Assembly (NCBI GenBank): GCA_036850595.1 | Contig: CM072156.1 | Coordinates: 5,759,441 to 5,823,440, forward strand | DNA: 64,000 bases | Source of the DNA: Rhyacichthys aspro | Taxonomy: Eukaryota; Chordata; Actinopteri; Gobiiformes; Rhyacichthyidae | Direction: 5' to 3' | In this document: one piece after another, positions 1 through 11,785 of the stretch | How positions within the stretch are numbered: position 1 is the stretch's first letter | Layout of the letters: each line of letters opens with the position of its first letter | The notes under the pieces: model-generated | Told to the model about the DNA's origin: nothing | Database searches by the model: none | The model's input: the letters and a program-made list of their open reading frames with translations, nothing else | Program-made: the position numbers and the translations under genes

Positions 1-756
1 GGTTATGTAATACTATGGCCTGATGCAGTTATAATGTTAAAGAAAAGAAGGAAATACAGTTCGAGCCATATCTTTAGAAAGTCCTCCCTCTGACCTTGGG
101 ATAAAGCCAGATAAATAGGTTAACCTTGTCAGCATTTTCATTCTGCTTTCCAGGATCTATCTTTCATATCTTTTTTGACGTAACATTTTCACCGAGTTGG
201 ATATGATTCAGGCAGATGTCATGATGACTGTCTTCTTTTGGATCACGGAGTCCTATAAGATAAGTTACAGCTGTTGTAAAAACACTGACAAAAGAGATAT
301 GGCTATTTTGAATAACCCTGACACACTTTAAACTAAAGCTCTGTCACATTTATTGAACATCGTACACCTTTCCCTTTGCCCTTAAGGAGCCTCAACTGTG
401 GTCAAAACCATTTGCACCTCGTCCAAGTGAGTTTAGTCAGGGCAGTTGTTGAAAATATGTGGAGCTACATTCATCTTGACTTCTATATTCTTTGAGATTC
501 ATGCATAACCACATTCGTAATGCAAATAAATGACATAATCTAATGTGATCCACTAGCCACCGCACCAGCAGAGCTTATATAACATGCAGTGTATGGTAAA
601 CATCAGGAGAAATCAAATCAGAGGGGCACCTGGTGTCAGTTCAGACGGGATTCTTCCTTCACTGTTACATGTGTGGCATATGTTCAGCTTTCCTACACAT
701 TAAACAGGCAACACTTGTCATAGGAATGATCTGTGGAAAACTATGACACCTTTAGG
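1..756. other. AT-rich non-coding sequence, no gene seen
   Basis: No open frame with coding character and no RNA gene or mobile element that I can recognise. The sequence is AT-rich and carries stops in all frames. It could be intergenic or part of a long intron of a gene lying to the left. Confidence 0.5.
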
Positions 757-1200
757 CACACATGTCAAACTCAAGACCCAGGGGCCGGATGGTGGTCATT
801 TACAATGTTTCATTCAATACATTTTGCAGATTATATTTTTGGCACTTTGCAAATGAAGAGACAAAAGGTACTAAACTATTCTAAAGATATGCAATAGGGA
901 AGAATGACACTAAAAATGAGACTTAACAGGGGTAACCATTTTAACGTGACCACAATGAAAGGCAAAAAGAGGCACAGCTGGAAGAAAATATACAAAATGA
1001 TGCGTGAAAATGAGGCATAAAAGGAGGAATGTTAAAAACAGTGTGTGCAGTGTTAAAACCCTAATGAAAAACAGACGAATGTCATAAAGACTGAAATGAA
1101 GCTGAAACCTTGCATTTAAACATTATCAAACTCTTTCAGCCCCTGAACAGAGTCTTATTTACTATCACGGCCCCTCACCACTTTGAGTTTGACACCCCTG
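757..1200. mobile_element. hAT-type non-autonomous transposon (MITE)
   Basis: The right end is GAGTTTGACACCCCTG at 1185-1200. The left end, CACACATGTCAAACTC at 757-772, is its degenerate inverted copy. This terminal repeat (CAGGGGTGTCAAACTC form) is widespread on hAT/Charlie-like elements in vertebrates. The interior is about 440 bp, AT-rich and non-coding, so the copy depends on a transposase supplied elsewhere. The 8-bp flanks (CCTTTAGG and CCCTAAAA) match only in part, so the target-site duplication has decayed. Family assignment is from the terminal repeat only. Confidence 0.75.
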
Positions 1201-3445
1201 CCCTAAAAAATCATCTTGTCTTTTTTTTAAAAGAATTTTAACAGATGAACACAGATGCTTTGGCCACTGCTCACGCTCGAAAAAATGGACACTCCCATTG
1301 GAAGTAAAGGCTACATGTATTACAGAAGAAGTGTCTATTCCAGCACTGACAACAGGGGCAGAAATTATATTAGATCAGTCTGACGCTGAACTCAAAGCTT
1401 GAAGTTTATGTTAAGCTCTAAATGTGGTTTTGATTTAATGTATAAGTATGTTGCACAGATGAATTGGTTCAGTTTTAACTTTTTTTTTAATCAAATAAAA
1501 GCAGAAAAGGTTGCTGTAAATGTAAACGTACTGAGAAACGAGCTGCCTTGTTACTACTAAACTTTCATTTCAATGGTCATGTAAGAATAACTGTATAATT
1601 TGCATCAATGTAATCTCAATAACCTAAAGCAGAATACCCAAAAAACATGAAAAAATAAGCACTACATTCTTCATAACCATCTATTTTCTGCAGTTTACAC
1701 AGATTTAGTCTCATGTGTTATGATTTAAGCAGTTGGGGTTTGGTTTGTTTTATGTGCGTGCTCATGTGTTTTCCTTAAAGCTTCACCGTCCCTTCAATAG
1801 TGCTGTGTGTCTCAAAATAAATCACTGCGCAAATATATACTTTGCCATCATTATTCCCTTTAAATATTTACAGATTGGGAAAGAAAACACTACCGTTTCA
1901 CAAATCCCACCGCAATCCCCAACAGTGAAGTATACAGTTACAATAGCAACAAGTTATTTTCCTAAATGTGAAATTACAGTGCCTCAACTATTCTGGCAGC
2001 TGCAGGATTTTACTGTAAAAAATATAGGAGACATTTCAAAAGACGTTAAACACATTGCGGTATTAATTTTCATGCTGATTCAGTTAATTGTATTACTGAT
2101 AATGTAAATACGGTCAAAATATGCAAAATTAAAAGACTAATTAAAGCTGTTTTTATGTAAAGTAACGTGTGTATTTATTGTCTTGGCTTTTAGGTGTATT
2201 CACTGTAAATATCTTTAAGGGCATCTCTCTTATAGAAGGAATAGTGATCAGGCAGATTACATTGGATCATTGAGATTACATTGGATCATTGAGACTGGAG
2301 ATACTGGAGATTTGACTCACGCTTACAAGTCTCACACAACACGGTATGTAAACAAATAATGTCATTAAACACAACATGACAGAGATAATACATTTAAACA
2401 GCACTCAATTACTGCCGCAGTAGTTATATATAACACTGTGCAAACCATGAACTTTAGGTGGACTGTGCATTGGAGAATAAAAATACTGCAGGGGGAATTG
2501 CAGATGGAATGAGCATTCCTCAGTGATTTTTAAGATGCATTGGGGAACAATTAAATGGTCATAATGGCTAAAACAAGCACTGGGAATTTAGCATTAGCCT
2601 CAGCAACCGAAACCCCGAAACCCTGATACCCCACACTGTTGGCCTCAAGTATTTTAAAGCAGCACTGAGTAAGTTTTCTCCAGTAGGGGGCGCAGATCCA
2701 TCTGATCCATCCATCCGACTCTCTCTGTTGTTGCGACAGTGATGCCATATTTAAGGACATCATGTGTTTAGAGACTATCCAACCAGGAAATCTGGAAGAA
2801 AAAATGTCTTCTGAAACAGTCATTTTAACAGATTTTGCACAAGTATGACTCTGTCAGGATCCAGTGTATTGGTCTATTTCTACACCCTCTATTTGAGCCA
2901 TAAAGCACATCATTCACCTAATTTCTCACGATAAGTCCTCGTCCCGGGACATGAATGTTACTCTGGAGGTTTCTGTCCAGCTGAGGGTACTGTGTCAGAT
3001 AATCATGATTCTACTGATCTGTCTAAGAACCATCCAAATGATTTTGATTATATTATTTTGAGCCACATATAATATAATTTAGCCACATTCAAGTTTTTAA
3101 GAGACATGTTTGCTTGTGTTTCCATAGAGAGTGGCCTGTGTGTAGGTTACCAGCTCTACACTGGCTTCTAGCCAAACAACAAAGCAGCAACACTTCCCTT
3201 TTTTCACTAAAACAGTACAGATTAGAATTTACATCACATCATAAAAGTTAACCACATGAACCTGGCTCTTGGTTTGTATATTCTGTAAAACTGGCTCACT
3301 GGTTTCTGAAGAAGCTGATGAAACAATAACAGTTGATCTTGGTAGTATTAAAAACGTTGAGAATGTTGTCTGTACAGGCAAAAATAGCTTTATAATCAAA
3401 CTGTAATCATCTGAAAAATCTTTGTTTAGATACACAAGTCAATCA
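1201..3445. other. Non-coding AT-rich stretch with minor repeats
   Basis: No supportable gene. A 124-codon open frame at 1733-2107 is AT-rich and looks accidental. At 2255-2292 a 19-bp unit (GATTACATTGGATCATTGA) occurs twice in tandem. The 2640-2830 block, with a short GC-richer core, has the look of an old dispersed repeat, but I cannot name its family. Confidence 0.4.
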
Positions 3446-3670
3446 TTATTCAAATATTGCGCAGCAGTATTCGCCGTCATGCTTTCTCACTGTGTGTGAT
3501 AGAGATATGTGAAGCTCATCAGCGCTGGCACAGTGAAAACAGTCTCTTCCTGTTTTGGATAGAGTGTCCCTCTTCTCAAAACAAATATGATTTTCATGTT
3601 TAAATTCCACATTGTTCAATGAGGTCTTTGTTGAAACTGTAAACACAGAGACCGAGTTGGTTGTTTTCAT
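3446..3670 (-). pseudogene. Possible immunoglobulin V-like fragment, very tentative
   Basis: A 74-codon minus-strand frame ends in DGEYCCAIF, which resembles the D-x-G-x-Y-x-C-A signature at the end of V-type Ig domains, as in teleost Ig-like receptors. Two further cysteines lie upstream. No framework tryptophan, J-like segment, signal exon or neighbouring Ig exon is visible, and the frame stops directly after the motif. It may be a decayed exon of an Ig-type receptor or a chance match. Nothing in the surrounding locus supports an active gene. Confidence 0.15.
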
Positions 3671-5598
3671 AGGATTTTGCGGGATTTAAAAAAACAAATC
3701 ATTTGGAGCCAGTAATGATAGAGTATGAAGCTGTGAGAAATTTGAGCACGTTCTGAGAATGTTTTTAGTAAAAATGTAGTGGAAAACATCAACGACATAG
3801 CCTATATGTGTAGGAGCAGGCTTTATCATAGCAGTCAGGGCTAACTCCAGTCAGACTTCATCAACTGTGATAAAGTTGTGCATCAGCAGCCCATCGAAGT
3901 CAGTCGAGCCACAACTACAGCGAGGAAACACCCCTCTCTACCAACGTCCCTTTAACACAGCGTCAACAAAGATGCACAGGGAACGTAAGCAGAAGCAGAA
4001 GCAGAAAGAATAAAAGTTGGGAGAAATGAGTGTAGGAATGAACTGTGAGACAATTTCGCTGCAATAAATGTGTTTTACTGTCACATACTGCAAAGAGGTG
4101 CTTTAAATACCACACAGTACAGACAGATTTACATGTACAAGTGATGGGCCTCCAATTAACTCTGTGGGGAAAATAAGTAACACACAAAACATGTAAAAAC
4201 ACAAGACAGATTATATAGATCTATTATGATAAACATTAAAGGGACAGTTGTAAAATGAGTGCTTTTCCATTTAATTTGTGATAAAAGTGCTCTGCTTGAC
4301 CAGGCTGAGCTCCAAACCAGGCTAAACTTCCTGCATCTGTTTCCATGGTGATTGAATCTGACTCATGATGAGTGAAAGACACAACAAACGAACCAGACTT
4401 ATATAAATCAGCCTATCTGTAGCTGCTAATCATCACTGTCCCCTTTCTTTCACACATTCTAAAAATATGACCTTAGAGTGTGCACTTCACAATCGATTTT
4501 CTGACATAAAGACAAAGTAAGCAAAGTAGCAGAGCAGAGGAGGCACATGTCCGGAGGGAACAGCCCGGCGAACAGGCTTTCAGCGTCGCGAGTGAGCACC
4601 GCGCTACTGTACGTGGCTGACTGACCCTCGGGCTTGTCAAACACACATCAGTGGAAGGCTTATGCTAATGCTAGGCTGAGGCTGTACACTTTGTTCTGGA
4701 TCCTGTCACTTCAAATCATCATTCACAAGCAGGAGGCCGAAGAAAATTACCTGAGTGGAATCAAAAAAGTAAAAAAAGACAGAAACATGTATGCATCTAA
4801 AAACATAACTGCTATATTTGGATATAATAATAATAAACTCTGAAACAAGCTGCATTAAATCACAAAGTCTATGTATATGGCATTAGCATCTTCCAGAAAT
4901 CTTACTGCATCTTTCATTTCCATTTGAATGATTCACTGAATACAGATGTAGCATATGCAATATTTCTTAAACAACAACAATGCATCAAACAGAATCAAAG
5001 ACTAATAAGTTACACAACCAAACACAATATGTATGCAGCTACTGGTATGCACAGAATGAGTCACTATGGACAGAATAAATATTTCTGGATGTGATAGAAT
5101 TTCGGCTAAAATTAGTCAAAATAGCTGCTGGTCCCATTCACAAATGTCAAAATGTAGGATTTCTTTTGGGAACAAATGACGACTTGGAGAAAAGGCATTG
5201 CAAAAAGACATAAACCTTGTTGCATGAGTGTTTTGCCTTTTAGTTTTTGAAGGTAGTCATGCAGTTAGTGTCAAACTGGAAAACTTATACTTAATACAAT
5301 GTCTATCAATAACCTTTAGAGAGTGAACCCTGCTCTAAAACTGAAACTAAATCTGAAAACTATCTGCAGGAAAGTAACAATATATTTATATGCAACTCAA
5401 GTCACATGAAATAAACTACACATCCTCTGCAGCTTATGTCTAAACCCTGAGTAGAAAATACAAATAAGCTGAAGCAGGCCAAAAAATAAAGACTCATTTT
5501 CCACAAGAAAATACAACAAAGCTCTAAACCCACGAGGCTTTTAGGAGTACGAGACAGTCCAAAATGTGGCATGTTTGTTCCAGTGGCACAGATTCACT
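3671..5598. other. Non-coding stretch, possibly 3' UTR of the orphan exon
   Basis: AT-rich with no supportable gene. If the minus-strand exon at 5599-5736 is real, its 3' UTR would extend into this stretch from the right. I see no other recognisable feature. Confidence 0.35.
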
Positions 5599-5736
5599 TC
5601 AGGAGCTGTTGACAGTGGCCATCACGTCGATGTGGTCCAGACCGCTGAGGTGTGAGGACGCCATGTTCTGCAGAGCTTCTCCCGCCGGCGCAAACACCCA
5701 ATTAGGATCATGCTCCAAGAGCTGCATTAAAATGTT
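5599..5736 (-). CDS. Probable terminal exon of an unrecognised gene
   Basis: Reading the minus strand, a pyrimidine-rich tract and an AG are followed by 45 codons and a TGA stop. The frame (starting NILMQLLEHDPNWVFAP, ending HIDVMATVNSS) has strongly C/G-biased third positions, in sharp contrast to its AT-rich surroundings, which is what a real teleost coding exon looks like. I could not match it to a protein family. It does not resemble DEPDC1B, the gene expected next to ELOVL7 in mammals. Upstream exons should lie at higher coordinates or be nested beyond this stretch; none was convincingly found. Phase 0 is implied at the acceptor. Confidence 0.45.
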   Translation of the reverse strand, partial: NILMQLLEHDPNWVFAPAGEALQNMASSHLSGLDHIDVMATVNSS

Positions 5737-7534
5737 CTCCAGTTGAAGAAGAAAAAAGTGCTTCCAGGGTTGAACAGTGTTTATTAAAATGATGAAGCTT
5801 TTAGTTTGACAAGGCTTTTACTGTGATTATATGGTAGTTATAAAAGTTAGTAATTGTCAAGCATTTTTTCTGTTTGATGGAGATAAGAAATAGAAAGATG
5901 CTTTAGGATTATGTTCCAGAAATATAATATATCATTTGGAACCAAAAATTACAAGTGAGGAACCATAAAAGTGCCCTATCAGCTGTTTGAATGGCTTCGG
6001 TTACTGAGGCAGAAGTTGAAAATCACTTTCCTTTATAACGACAAAATAAAACAATGATATTCTAACATATTCAATCAGAGATAGAGACATAAATGATGCC
6101 TTTATAACCAGTTGGAAAAACAGAAATTGTGTCCACTCATTTGCAAAATTGTGAACTCACACTAACCTTTACAAGTTCAGCTTCATATCTTCAATGTCGC
6201 TCATATTTCTTTGTCTTCACCATCAATGAGCATGGTAGTTTGCCATAAGAGCTTTTAAAATGACTTACCTATTAACATTTTAAACCCATTTATGAATCCT
6301 TTATGGACCAAACCTTATTGTGAAGAGGTACCAATGTTCAGTAACATTTGCTGCAGAAAAACTCTGCTTTGGACAAATTTCTTTAACTAAAGTCAATGTC
6401 ATACTGTCTAATCTTAGCCATTTTGACAAGTGATTACTTAGTTGTGGCAAAGCAGTATGTCATGGCTTTAAATTGACGGTCAGAGATTGAATAGATCTCA
6501 CAGCAACAGAAATTTAGGACAATCACACAGAGACCCGTGGTAGTTTAGTACAGCTGTGACTATGTTTTTTTGCAACACTTAAACCGAGTTGTATCTAATC
6601 AAAAGGCTTAAAAGGCATCAGTTGTATTAAATATTTCAGCATTTTTCTTCTCTGCATAGCCAACGGACTTTCATTTTTACATATAACACAAGACGTGACT
6701 TTAGATGACACAGTGTATCACACAGACTCTAATTACCATCACACTGATTCAGTCTTCTTCTTCAAATATCTCATCAAACCTGACATGAGTCTCTCTGTCA
6801 CAACTGGACCTGGCTGTTAGTATTTCTAATCTCCAATGAGACCAATCTAACATTAAAACCACCACATTCAAATAAAAAACAAAGCTACAGAGGCAAGTAA
6901 ATGCTGCTGTGTCTGTCTGTGTGATGAGGTGGTGGATTACCTGCTTGTGTCGACTGATGTTAAACACAGAACTGGAACAACACGGCACAAACAGAGAGAT
7001 AAAGCCCAGAGGGAGCACCACCTTTATGAGATTATTAAACTCTAATAGCCTTCAAAACAGGAGCAGAGAACATTTAGCTTTTGTGTTAGTGACTGTAATT
7101 CTGAGGAGCTACAGTACATTCAAAAGGCTCTTCATCCATCTTAAAAGGAGCGAGAGTGAAAGAGCGGGTTATTATTTGGGCACACAATACCCACAATTAT
7201 GTAAAATGATAATAATTATTCTCAAAAAGCCTTCTGTTCTCTGGGGTCGAGCTCAGTGCACACTTTCATAGACTTCCAACGTCTCTAACATCAATGTCAG
7301 TACAAGGTTTGTTAAGATCCACGTCAGTACACGTCTCTAAATAAATCTATACAAAAGCATTAGATGTAAACCCTTTTATTTGTGAAGTGAATAGCTAATG
7401 GCTAACATGTACCCACGAAAGGTCTCTTGAGGCAAAATATAGTGTTGCTTTAATAATCTTTTATACAAAGAGCCAACCTGAGCAGCTACTATATTGTGCT
7501 GATAAGTGGATTGTTTTTAAAAACTGTTAAAGCT
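5737..7534. other. Non-coding stretch between orphan exon and elovl7 duplication
   Basis: No supportable gene. One short minus-strand segment near 6945-6980 sits between a plausible acceptor and a GTAATC donor and could be a micro-exon of the 5599-5736 gene, but its length is too small to judge. Otherwise AT-rich with nothing recognisable. Confidence 0.35.
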
Positions 7535-7964
7535 CTATTTCCTTGTGATCCCACATGCAATGCTTCATCCAAAATTCAAAACAGAAGAAAAACAAGAAGA
7601 TAGAAGAAAATGGAGCGCATATAAAAATGTCAGTGCACAAATACAATTAGAGCTTAGACAACTGAATCTGATTGTGAAATTCATTCATGTTTTCACACAT
7701 TGGAACATAAACAATGTGGATAATTTCTGACATTGATTACTTTACTAACGAGCGGCTGCAAAGGGCTTCAGATGTTTACCATTACTCTGATTATCCTTCC
7801 ACCGTTAAATCTGTCCCTCTTTAATACATTGCATTAGAGCGCTTGAATTTAAACTTCAAAAACTGTATTATATAATGTATTTTAAACATTACAGATGTTA
7901 AAATAAAATGGTGATAAGGATGGTCAGTGACTTGTTTCTATTTTGTTTTTTCCACGATGAGTTG

Positions 7965-8110
7965 TCCCACACGTTCAGCCTAATGACGACCTAGTTATCC
8001 CAGAAGCAGGAGCGGACCTGCGAGGGGGGCTCCCAGACAGACAGGGGCTGTTTGGACTCATCACTGAAGACAGATCAACCGTGCGCCAGAAGGTTTGGGC
8101 TGTCCTGCCG
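7965..8110. other. Conserved block downstream of elovl7 copy A
   Basis: About 110 bp here match 14585-14695 with only some four differences up to the GACAGATC word, well above the surrounding intergenic identity. The block is GC-richer than its context. In copy A the plus strand is open for about 85 codons across and beyond it. In copy B, deletions of about 4 and 7 bp put the equivalent frame out of register. It may be a regulatory element, an RNA or an exon relic; I cannot tell which. Confidence 0.4.
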
Positions 8111-8675
8111 CCTGTGCTCAGCTCTCCACTCAAACGTCCAATTCTAGCATCTTTACAACAGTCTGGTCACGTGTGCATAAGAGAGGTGAAGTTATATGGT
8201 AAAATGACAGCTCTGGATGTAGTTTCTTAGGTGATGAGCACTTACTTTAGTGCACAACACCTCCTAGTGGTAGGAAAGGCCTATTGCAGTTGCTGCTTAA
8301 CGTCACTGATAGTTACGATCTCGAGAGTACTACGTTATGCTCAGTAGTTAAGTCTATCAAAATCCCCCCGGAAGTTCATAGACAACTGATACAACATCGG
8401 CTGTTTAGTTTTAATATAGAATAGAAAGGACCCATTTGTTTTATTTTATTTTATTTTTTTTTTAATAAAATACAATGTAATCCTCAATCAACAAAACAGT
8501 GGTATGTTACATCACTTTAAATGAAGATCATTATAACCACATAGCCATTTAATCACAGTCGCTCAAACCCATATCTTGGGTCAATAAAGTTTAAATCCAT
8601 TTATAGATAGTCTTCAACAGTCTACCTCAGTGGTTCTTAGTGACACAAACCCTGTCCTGCCCTGATGAGTCTGCC

Positions 8676-11600
8676 TCATTCATCTTTGTGGTGACTGGCG
8701 TGTCCATTCATTGTTCCGCTCGTAACGCCGTTGGTGTGGTGTGCCCACGTCTGAGCCTGCAGCACTTTAGGGAGCCTCTTGCCTTTGGTGTAGGCGTGGT
8801 AGTAGAAGTTGAGGAAGAGGATCATGAAAAGAATGCCGTTTGAGGTGATAATGTAGACGAAAATGGGGAACTGGTAGGAGCAGTCCTTCATGAAGAAATA
8901 CTGGCTGATGTGTATTAGTGAAATCACAAACTGAATCTGAGGAGAGATGAAGATGGGTTTAATCAATAACTGCTCGTTCAGTTCATTTCATGTTTATTTT
9001 TATACTTAATACACACACATTGGTTATTTATCTTTTTAAACTAGTACAGAATAACCACAAGGACAATGTGCTTGGATGGTTTAGGTTGTCTCATTTCTGT
9101 CTAAAGCTTGAATAGTTTACTTACCAGCTGAATGGTGGTGAGGTGCTTCTTCCACCACAGGTACTTCTGGTATTTGGGGCCCATTGCGCTCAGTCCATAG
9201 TACGTGTACATGATGACGTGAACAAAACTGTTGAGCAGAGCGTGGAATGTCCCGAGGCCACCTGAAACAAAAAAAGATGGAGGAAACCATTAAAAAGTAC
9301 CATTTAAAACTATATTGCTGTCGCCACTTTAGTCCATATCATTACAAAACATCTGGACACGCCCAAAAACTACACACGAGACCCACGGTGTCCAAACGGT
9401 GAACACTTTCTTCTGCCATCACGACCAATGCTACAAATACCTGGGTGACTTGATTGATTGCACTTTATCATGAAAACACCTCATTGGTTTTTATCTGTAA
9501 AAAGAAAACTAACCACAGAACATACTTTCTTCATTGCTTCAGATCTTTTGGAGCCATTCAGTTGGTTCTTCATCTGTGCTCTACTTCTGTTATTCTCAGT
9601 GTCCTGCAGTTTTGCAGTGCTGTGTGGTCCACTGTTGGACAATCTGGACTCAAACATCAACTAAAAATCTGCTCAAAGATTTTGGGTCAATGCTCAGAAA
9701 GAATATGTAAGGCTAAAAACATCATTTGTGACTCTAAACACGCTCTGAACAGTGGATATACACTTCTCCCATCAGGACGACAACGCAGGGTTCACAAGCA
9801 CGGACCACAACCTCAACTTACTGGGCCATTTAGGAATTAAAAGAACTGAGATGAGCTTTGTTGAGTGTGAGGCCGTTTGGAGCCTTCTTGAGGATGATGA
9901 GCTGTTAGGTTTCATTCTCAATTCACTCCCAAAAAGAGCCCATTTAGTCTTGGAGCATAGGTGTTGAGTGGTTGAAAATGTCTTTGCCATATGGCCTTCG
10001 GAGAATTCTAGTTGAGACAAAAGAAAACTGGCAACCCAACACAAGCGGGAAAATACAAAGGCTCAGAACCTGCAACCTAGAGCCACTAGAAGTGCAGCCC
10101 TTACAAAGACAATAGAAGATGAGAACATGAAACCTTGACAAAAGAGTGGTGGGCTGTAGAGTGATGATGTCCCAAGCCTGGAAATTTACTGCAGAGGAAG
10201 CAACCTGTCGACCCGATGCCCTAATATGGAACTGGGAGCAAACAACAAGAGGATTACGGAACAGAAGATTGTAAATGACAGGACTGTAACCCCCAAATCT
10301 GCCGACAATGAACAGTTGAAGCAGAACCCAGTGTCTCAGTGACTAGAGACAAGGGAAGAAGTTGGAATGGACAGAAGCCCAGGTGACTCAGTCTTGTTGG
10401 TGCTTGGGGCGAGCAGAGAAGCTGGCTTCTCTGAGTCAGAGACAGGAAGAGAAGCTGTCCTCCTGAACCAGAGACAGCATAGGAGTAACCATGTTGACGT
10501 GGAAGTGAGAAGAGAAGCTGGTATTTGTTGGTGGTCCAGGCATCTTGGTGCTGGATGGAAAAGCTGCTTCTGGGGCTTCATGGAGAGCCTTGAATTTGAT
10601 GTAGGGCTGAGATGATGGAATATTGGAGCAACTGCACTGATGGCCAGAGGAGGTTAGAGGAGTGTCTTGGTGCTAGGAGCCAGAGGGGAGCTAGCATTGC
10701 AGTGGCTGGTGGCCGGTGAAGGAGCTAGTATCTCAGTGCTAAAGGCTGAAGGAGGTACTAGCATCCTGTTGCTAGTAACAAGAGGAGGAGCAGATCGGAC
10801 TTTGGTGTGTGATGAGGTAGAGGAGCAAGGATAGTAAAATGTGGAGGAGCCAGTGTTGTGGTGCTAGTGACCTAAGTTGGGGATCTCGTCTATTGCTGGA
10901 GGTGGAGAGCTATGAGCCGGGGAAAGGAACTAGGTTTGTGCTGCTATCGTCCAGAGGTAATGAGAGGTTGGAGGAAGAGCTAACCTGCAGCAAATCGGAC
11001 TCCGAACCACCAGGTGAAAGCCATGATGGAGTGATGGTAGACGTGGAGAAATGTCACCTGGCTGTTCTTCTTCCTCAGCACAAAGAAGACCTGAAAGAAT
11101 CGCAAAACATTAAGTACCTTAGCGTAATGTGTTGTGGATGTGTTTAAGATTCAGTTGCTCACCGTGTCTAACATTTCAATTATCTTGGAAAAGAAGTAGA
11201 ACCAACACGTTGCTGCCATCTAGAGGAAAGAAAAGAGAAGTTAGTTTAGAGAAATAAGTTTGTTGCATCATGTTTTAATGTTATTTCCTTTGGGCTTTTT
11301 TGAGGTGTCTTACCCTTACAGCCTGTGGAGAATCAGAGTAGTCGACCAACTCACATCGAAATGAGTATCCTGCTCCCCATCCCGCCATCACAAACTGGGA
11401 GAAAACAGTATTGTGAAAAAACATCAGGACAAAATACATTTTAATCCTCTAACCTACCTCGTAGCACATGTACAGGGACAGCGCCACCACAGAAAAGTTG
11501 TAGACGATGAGAACTTTTTTCAGGTCGAAGGCTTTGCGATTCTCCATCAGCCGCGGCCCCAGCGACGTCACAAAGTAAATGTACGCCAATATGATTAGCA

Positions 11601-11785
11601 TTTGGGGGACTGGAGAGGACATGAGCAGCCAGTTCTCTGTCCGGATGTCTGCAAACAATTCAGACAGGTTTGTGACAAAATAATTTTCTAGTAGGCAACT
11701 TGATAAGGGTTCAACACTCACCAGCATTTTGGAACAGTCGATCATAAGCACGTGCAATTGTAGACGTCATGTTACTGAACTCCAT
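8676..11785 (-). CDS. elovl7: Very-long-chain fatty acid elongase, ELOVL7-type, copy A
   Basis: Catalyses the condensation step of fatty acid elongation (acyl-CoA plus malonyl-CoA) as a multi-pass ER membrane protein. Seven coding exons: 11722-11785, 11458-11648, 11314-11394, 11163-11219, 10985-11090, 9125-9261 and 8676-8936, all with GT-AG junctions, giving 298 aa against 281 in human ELOVL7. Diagnostic motifs are present: KIIEMLDT (124-131), QVTFLHVYHH with the catalytic histidine box (142-151), NSFVHVIMYTYY, and a TxxQxxQ motif across the last junction. The N-terminal stretch ENWLLMSSPVPQ and the FVMAGWGAGYSFRC stretch favour ELOVL7 over ELOVL1. The C-terminus is HHKDE, not a classic dilysine signal. 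An in-frame ATG one codon upstream (11788) is an alternative start; 11785 aligns with copy B. Intron 5 is enlarged by a LINE relic. The a/b paralogue name cannot be assigned from this window. Confidence 0.92.
9454..9805 (+). mobile_element. Degenerate non-LTR retrotransposon fragment (LINE, RT C-terminal end)
   Basis: A plus-strand frame contains the order VLQFCSAVW, then CSKILG, then KAKNI-x-CDSKHAL, and LLPSGRQRR near 9763-9788. This spacing is typical of the end of CR1/L2-type LINE reverse transcriptases, where an LLPSGRRFR-like motif follows a D-x-x-H-P/A-L motif. The frame is short, with no endonuclease or RT core, so this is a 5'-truncated dead copy. It lies in intron 5 of elovl7 copy A and is absent from the matching intron of copy B, so it probably inserted after the duplication. 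Confidence 0.6.
9806..10984. repeat. Copy-A-specific intron insert with degenerate repeats
   Basis: Copy B has only about 100 bp between exons 5 and 6, whereas copy A has about 1.7 kb. Beyond the LINE relic, the insert is purine-biased on the plus strand and repeats an imperfect motif around GAGCTAGTATCTCAGTGCT and TACTAGCATCCTGTTGCTAG at roughly 10660-10880. On the minus strand the repeats read as Leu/Ala/Pro/Ser-rich peptides broken by stops. It resembles a decayed minisatellite or a repetitive part of a transposon. No intact gene is seen. Confidence 0.4.

Noticed and set aside
1733..2107. 124-codon open frame on the plus strand
   Set aside because: AT-rich codons, no domain, no splice or promoter context; expected by chance in AT-rich DNA.
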